From: [Enterobacter] lignolyticus SCF1
Lineage (GTDB): Bacteria; Pseudomonadota; Gammaproteobacteria; Enterobacterales; Enterobacteriaceae
Length of the DNA: 64,000 nt
Reading direction: 5' to 3'
NCBI RefSeq assembly: GCF_000164865.1
Contig: NC_014618.1
Span: forward strand, 3,286,001 to 3,350,000
Below, one piece after another: positions 60,279 through 64,000 of the stretch. A program made the translations under genes and the position numbers. Position 1 is the first letter of the stretch. Every line of letters starts with the position of its first letter. The notes below the pieces were generated by a model. The model did not search any database. It was not told the DNA's origin and saw nothing but the letters and a program-made list of their open reading frames with translations.

Positions 60279-60475
60279 TTATCAATCCTTTTTCCGCACG
60301 AAAGCGCAAGAGTATGACAAAGCGCACATATTTGATTGCGTTTTGTTACAAATAGCAGGTTAAGGGTGTGATGTCGCAAGCCACGTCCTGCAACGGATTG
60401 AGAGGAAAACAAAAAGTGAATGCGCGAAAATGTAACAGGCAGCGGAAAAGGCGTGTCATACAATACGCGTATTAT

Positions 60476-60488
60476 TTCGCTACGCGAA
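60476..60488. promoter_or_regulatory. NagC-like palindrome 2 upstream of chiP
   Basis: TTCGC-TAC-GCGAA, in context ATTATTTCGCTACGCGAAAA. Same pattern as the site at 60266, with centres 210 bp apart. A further partial copy (GCGCGAAAATGT) lies at 60422-60433. Confidence 0.5.
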
Positions 60489-60500
60489 AATGTCATAAAT

Positions 60501-60526
60501 AAAAAAGGCGCTGCCGGAGCAGCGCC
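60501..60526 (-). terminator. glnS terminator
   Basis: Stem GGCGCTGC / GCAGCGCC with loop CGGA (plus-strand reading). On the minus strand it is followed by TTTTTT. It lies 23 bp beyond the glnS stop. Confidence 0.9.
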
Positions 60527-60548
60527 TCTCTATTTTCACACCACGGCG

Positions 60549-62216
60549 TTATTCGCCGATTTTCGCCCAGGTATCGCGCAGGCCGACGGTACGGTTAAAC
60601 ACCAGCTTCTCGGCGGTCGCATAGCGGCTGTCGAGGCAGAAATAACCTTCACGCTCAAACTGGTACGCTTTACCTGCTTCCGCAGTCTTCAGCGAAGGTT
60701 CCGCATAGCCCTGGCGGATAACCAGCGATTCCGGGTTGATGGTGGCCAGGAAATCCTCCGCCGCCCCCGGGTTCGGGATGCTGAACAGACGGTCGTACAG
60801 ACGGATCTCGACCGGCAGCGCGTGTGCGGCGCTCACCCAGTGGATAACGCCTTTCACCTTGCGGCCGTCCGCCGGGTCTTTGCTCAGGGTGTCCGCATCA
60901 TATGAACAGAAGATGGTGGTGATGTTACCTTCCGCATCTTTCTCCACGCGCTCGGCCTTAATCACGTACGCATTACGCAGACGCACCTCTTTGCCCAGCA
61001 CCAGACGCTTGTACTGCTTGTTGGCTTCTTCGCGGAAATCCGCGCGATCGATCCAGATCTCGCCGCTAAACGGCACATCGCGGCTGCCCATTTCCGGTTT
61101 GCTCGGGTGGTTCGGCATCGCGACCATTTCGCCTGCGCCCTGCGGATAGTTTTCGATAACCAGCTTAACCGGGTCGATAACCGCCATCGCGCGCGGCGCA
61201 TTGTCGTTGAGATCTTCGCGAATGCAGGATTCCAGCGACGCCATCTCAATGGTGTTGTCCTGCTTGGTCACGCCAATGCGCTTGCAGAACTCACGGATAG
61301 CAGCGGCGGTATAGCCGCGACGGCGCAGACCGGAGATGGTCGGCATACGCGGGTCGTCCCAGCCTTCCACGTGCTTATCGGTCACCAGCAGGTTCAGCTT
61401 ACGCTTGGACATCACGGTGTATTCCAGATTCAGGCGCGAGAACTCGTACTGGCGCGGGTGAACCGGAATGGTGATGTTATCCAGCACCCAGTCGTACAGA
61501 CGACGGTTGTCCTGGAATTCCAGCGTACACAGCGAATGGGTGATGCCTTCCAGCGCATCGCTGATGCAGTGGGTGAAGTCGTACATCGGGTAGATGCACC
61601 ACTTGTTGCCGGTCTGGTGGTGCTCTGCAAATTTAATACGGTACAGCACCGGGTCGCGCATCACGATGAACGGCGAAGCCATATCGATTTTAGCGCGCAG
61701 GCACGCCTTACCTTCTTCGAAGCCGCCGGCGCGCATTTTTTCGAACAGCGCGAGGTTCTCTTCCACGCTGCGATCGCGGTATGGGCTGTTTTTCCCCGGC
61801 TGAGTCAGGGTACCGCGATATTCACGGATTTCGTCCGCCGACAGCTCGTCAACATAGGCCAGGCCTTTGTTGATAAGCTCAACGGCGTACTGATACAGCT
61901 TGTCGAAATAGTCAGACGAATAGCAAATATCCCCTGCCCACTGGAAACCTAACCACTGTACGTCGTGTTTAATCGACTCTACGTATTCGATGTCTTCTTT
62001 TGCCGGGTTGGTATCATCGAAACGCAGGTTGCACTGGCCCTGGTAATCCTGGGCGATACCAAAGTTCAGGCAGATAGATTTCGCGTGACCGATGTGCAGA
62101 TAACCGTTCGGCTCAGGCGGAAAACGCGTATGGACCGTGGTGTGCTTACCACTGGCCAGATCTTCATCGATTATCTGGCGAATAAAGTTACTCGGGCGGG
62201 CTTCTGCCTCACTCAT
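60549..62216 (-). CDS. glnS: Glutaminyl-tRNA synthetase
   Basis: 555 aa class I synthetase: HIGH-type motif GYLHIGHAKSICLN, KMSKS-type motif VMSKRKL, anticodon-binding beta domains at the C-terminus. Charges tRNA-Gln. E. coli 554 aa. Separated from nagE by 181 bp. Confidence 0.99.
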   Translation of the reverse strand: MSEAEARPSNFIRQIIDEDLASGKHTTVHTRFPPEPNGYLHIGHAKSICLNFGIAQDYQGQCNLRFDDTNPAKEDIEYVESIKHDVQWLGFQWAGDICYSSDYFDKLYQYAVELINKGLAYVDELSADEIREYRGTLTQPGKNSPYRDRSVEENLALFEKMRAGGFEEGKACLRAKIDMASPFIVMRDPVLYRIKFAEHHQTGNKWCIYPMYDFTHCISDALEGITHSLCTLEFQDNRRLYDWVLDNITIPVHPRQYEFSRLNLEYTVMSKRKLNLLVTDKHVEGWDDPRMPTISGLRRRGYTAAAIREFCKRIGVTKQDNTIEMASLESCIREDLNDNAPRAMAVIDPVKLVIENYPQGAGEMVAMPNHPSKPEMGSRDVPFSGEIWIDRADFREEANKQYKRLVLGKEVRLRNAYVIKAERVEKDAEGNITTIFCSYDADTLSKDPADGRKVKGVIHWVSAAHALPVEIRLYDRLFSIPNPGAAEDFLATINPESLVIRQGYAEPSLKTAEAGKAYQFEREGYFCLDSRYATAEKLVFNRTVGLRDTWAKIGE

Positions 62217-62336
62217 CGTGCATTCCTCAAAGCGTAAACAACGTATAACGCAACATGATCTTATAAGCCGGACCGACTGACAACCCTTAGTTACGCAAAA
62301 TACCGACTGAAAAAAAATAATGGGGGCATTTGCTAT

Positions 62337-62371
62337 AAAAAAAAGCGGCGGAGGATATCCCCCGCCGCTTA
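62337..62371 (-). terminator. nagE terminator
   Basis: Stem AAGCGGCGG / CCGCCGCTT with a long loop; on the minus strand it is followed by a run of T. It lies 27 bp past the nagE stop. Confidence 0.85.
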
Positions 62372-62397
62372 AGGCATTAACGCTTACTCAGGAGCAC

Positions 62398-64000
62398 TTA
62401 CTTGCCTTTAATCTCATACAGCGGCGTTTCACCCGCAACGACGTGACCCTGCGCCTTCACTACCAGGCCGCTGAAGTCATCGATGTTGCTGCACACCACC
62501 GGGCTTATCATGGAGCGCGCATTAGCGTTCAGGAAATCCAGATCCATTTCCAGAACCGGCTGACCTGCCGCCACTTCGGCGCCCTCTTCCACCAGGCGTT
62601 TGAAGCCCTGGCCGTTCAGCGCGACGGTATCGATACCCATATGGACAACGATTTCCGCGCCTTTCTCGGTTTCCAGGCAGAACGCGTGGTTGGTGTTAAA
62701 GATTTTAACGATGGTGCCTGCCGCCGGAGACACGACGGTTTTCTCCGTGGGTTTCACCGCAATGCCGTCACCGACCGCTTTGCTGGCGAACGCTTCGTCA
62801 GGAACCTGCTCCAGCGCCACCACTTCACCGGTGACCGGGGAAACCAGCGCGGCGATCGTTACTGCGTTCGGCACCGCCTGCGGTTTTGCCGCGGCCTGAG
62901 CCGGAGCAGCAGCCGGAGCGGCTTCCGCTGCGGCGACATGACCGGTGGTTTTCATGGCGTTAGCAATTTTCTCAGCAACAAAGCCGACGATAATCTGCAC
63001 GCTGGTTTTGTTCAGGCGGATAACCCCTGACGCGCCCAGACGTTTTGCCAGCGCTTCGTTCACCAGAGAAGAGTCTTTCACGTTCAGACGCAGACGGGTG
63101 ATACAGGCATCGATACCGGTCAGGTTGTCGGAACCGCCAACCGCCGCGATGTACTGACGAGCCAGACCAGAAACGTCCTGCTCTTTGGCGCCGCTCACGT
63201 TCACGTCCTGGCCATCGGCTTCGCTACCGTCAACAGCCAGCTCACGACCCGGGGTCATCAGGTTGAATTTGGTGATAGTGAAGCGGAACACCACGTAGTA
63301 GATAACGAAGAACACCAGACCCTGAAGGATCAGCATGTACCAGTGGGTTGCCAGCGGGTTACGCGAAGACAGCACCATATCCACCAGACCGGCGCTGAAG
63401 CCGAAGCCCGCGATCCAGTGCATAGTTGCCGCGATGAAGACGGAGATACCGGTCAGCACGGCGTGGATCACGTACAGTACCGGCGCCACGAACATGAAGG
63501 AGAACTCCAGCGGCTCGGTGATACCGGTGAAGAAGGCCGCAAAAGCGCCCGCCATCATGATACCCAGCACTTTCGCTTTGTTTTCCGGACGCGCGCAGTG
63601 GTAAATCGCCAGCGCCGCACCCGGCAGACCGAACATCATGATCGGGAAGAAGCCCGCCTGATAACGACCGGTGATACCCACAACCGCTTTGCCCGCTTCG
63701 ATAGACTGCGCGCCGCCGAGGAAGTTAGGAATATCGTTGATGCCGGCCACGTCGAACCAGAACACGGAGTTCAGCGCGTGGTGCAGACCTACCGGGATCA
63801 GCAGACGGTTGAAGAACGCGTACACGCCCGCACCGACGGAGCCCAGCTTCTGGATGTGTTCGCCAAAGTTCACCAGACCGTCGAAAATCACCGGCCAGAT
63901 GTACATCATGATGAACGCGACCACGATCATCACGAACGAGGTGAGAATAGGCACCAGACGGCGACCGCTAAAGAACGACAGCGCCTTCGGCAGCTCAACG
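62398..64000 (-). CDS. nagE: PTS EIICBA for N-acetylglucosamine, partial (N-terminus outside window)
   Basis: About 534 codons visible. Order EIIC (membrane, up to about base 63240), EIIB (phospho-Cys in GIDACITRLRLNV), linker rich in Ala/Pro, EIIA (phospho-His in EIVVHMGIDTVAL), ending ETPLYEIKGK. The EIIB/A part is close to E. coli NagE, but the EIIC part (FFNRLLIPVGLHHALNSVFWF) differs more from the E. coli and Klebsiella NagE I remember. Imports and phosphorylates GlcNAc, which also links to chitin use by ChiP. Confidence 0.93.
   Translation of the reverse strand, partial: VELPKALSFFSGRRLVPILTSFVMIVVAFIMMYIWPVIFDGLVNFGEHIQKLGSVGAGVYAFFNRLLIPVGLHHALNSVFWFDVAGINDIPNFLGGAQSIEAGKAVVGITGRYQAGFFPIMMFGLPGAALAIYHCARPENKAKVLGIMMAGAFAAFFTGITEPLEFSFMFVAPVLYVIHAVLTGISVFIAATMHWIAGFGFSAGLVDMVLSSRNPLATHWYMLILQGLVFFVIYYVVFRFTITKFNLMTPGRELAVDGSEADGQDVNVSGAKEQDVSGLARQYIAAVGGSDNLTGIDACITRLRLNVKDSSLVNEALAKRLGASGVIRLNKTSVQIIVGFVAEKIANAMKTTGHVAAAEAAPAAAPAQAAAKPQAVPNAVTIAALVSPVTGEVVALEQVPDEAFASKAVGDGIAVKPTEKTVVSPAAGTIVKIFNTNHAFCLETEKGAEIVVHMGIDTVALNGQGFKRLVEEGAEVAAGQPVLEMDLDFLNANARSMISPVVCSNIDDFSGLVVKAQGHVVAGETPLYEIKGK

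Larger units (their letters stand above)
60139..60548. other. chiP-glnS intergenic region
   Basis: 410 bp. Holds the chiP leader and promoter, the two NagC-like palindromes, and the glnS terminator at its right end. No gene seen. Confidence 0.6.

Noticed and set aside
1..64000. CRISPR array, tRNA/rRNA genes, prophage, IS elements, toxin-antitoxin or restriction genes
   Set aside because: I looked on both strands for repeat-spacer patterns, transposase or integrase motifs and cloverleaf-like sequences and found none that I could support.

Overview
The window is a contiguous stretch of a Gram-negative enterobacterial chromosome. Gene content, order and protein sequences follow the E. coli/Salmonella/Klebsiella/Enterobacter tol-cyd-suc-sdh-gltA-kdp-speF-pgm-fur-glnS-nagE region, read in the opposite orientation to E. 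coli K-12. Coding density is high and the sequence is moderately GC-rich. I cannot name the genus from sequence alone; something near Enterobacter, Klebsiella, Kluyvera or Citrobacter fits. There are no rRNA or tRNA genes, insertion sequences, prophage genes or CRISPR arrays.

Layout. 1-2253: cell-envelope Tol system (tolA partial, tolR, tolQ, ybgC). 2403-5547: cytochrome bd-I oxidase (ybgE, cydX, cydB, cydA) with an FNR box upstream. 6234-11733: 2-O-alpha-mannosylglycerate uptake and hydrolysis (mngB, mngA, divergent mngR). 11792-17844: an accessory block between mngR and sucD that E. coli lacks. It holds a KdgM-type porin, a hexuronate-type MFS carrier, a secreted alginate-lyase-superfamily lyase, a cytosolic heparinase II/III-like lyase and a KdgF cupin. 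17928-29546: TCA-cycle block (sucDCBA, sdhBADC, divergent gltA). 29602-35942: nei, then a 5-oxoproline salvage cluster (pcp, DUF979 and DUF969 membrane proteins, pxpA, pxpC, pxpB) and ybgI. 36205-40427: peptide transporter dtpD, photolyase phrB, a DUF523-DUF1722 fusion (RudS-like tRNA desulfidase) and ybfA. 40731-48522: kdpFABCDE potassium uptake. 48805-52677: ornithine-sensing leader speFL, speF, potE. 52744-64000: a PNPOx-fold protein, pgm, seqA, ybfF, ybfE, fldA, uof, fur, chiQ, chiP, glnS and a partial nagE.

The most interesting part is the accessory block. Its five genes make a complete route for a polyuronide: outer-membrane entry, periplasmic cleavage, inner-membrane transport, cytosolic exo-cleavage and linearisation of the unsaturated uronate. 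The AT-rich divergent promoter region holds three KdgR-like palindromes and two CRP-like sites. This would link the locus to the cell's KDG pathway although it carries no regulator of its own. The substrate is not settled; glucuronan, alginate or another uronate polymer are possible.

Other points: the pcp/DUF969/DUF979/pxp cluster suggests that the two DUF proteins import 5-oxoproline or pyroglutamyl compounds. Two similar NagC-like palindromes lie about 210 bp apart upstream of chiP. A perfect 32-nt palindrome covers the kdpE stop codon. Family and function assignments come from recognising sequences by eye, not from database searches.
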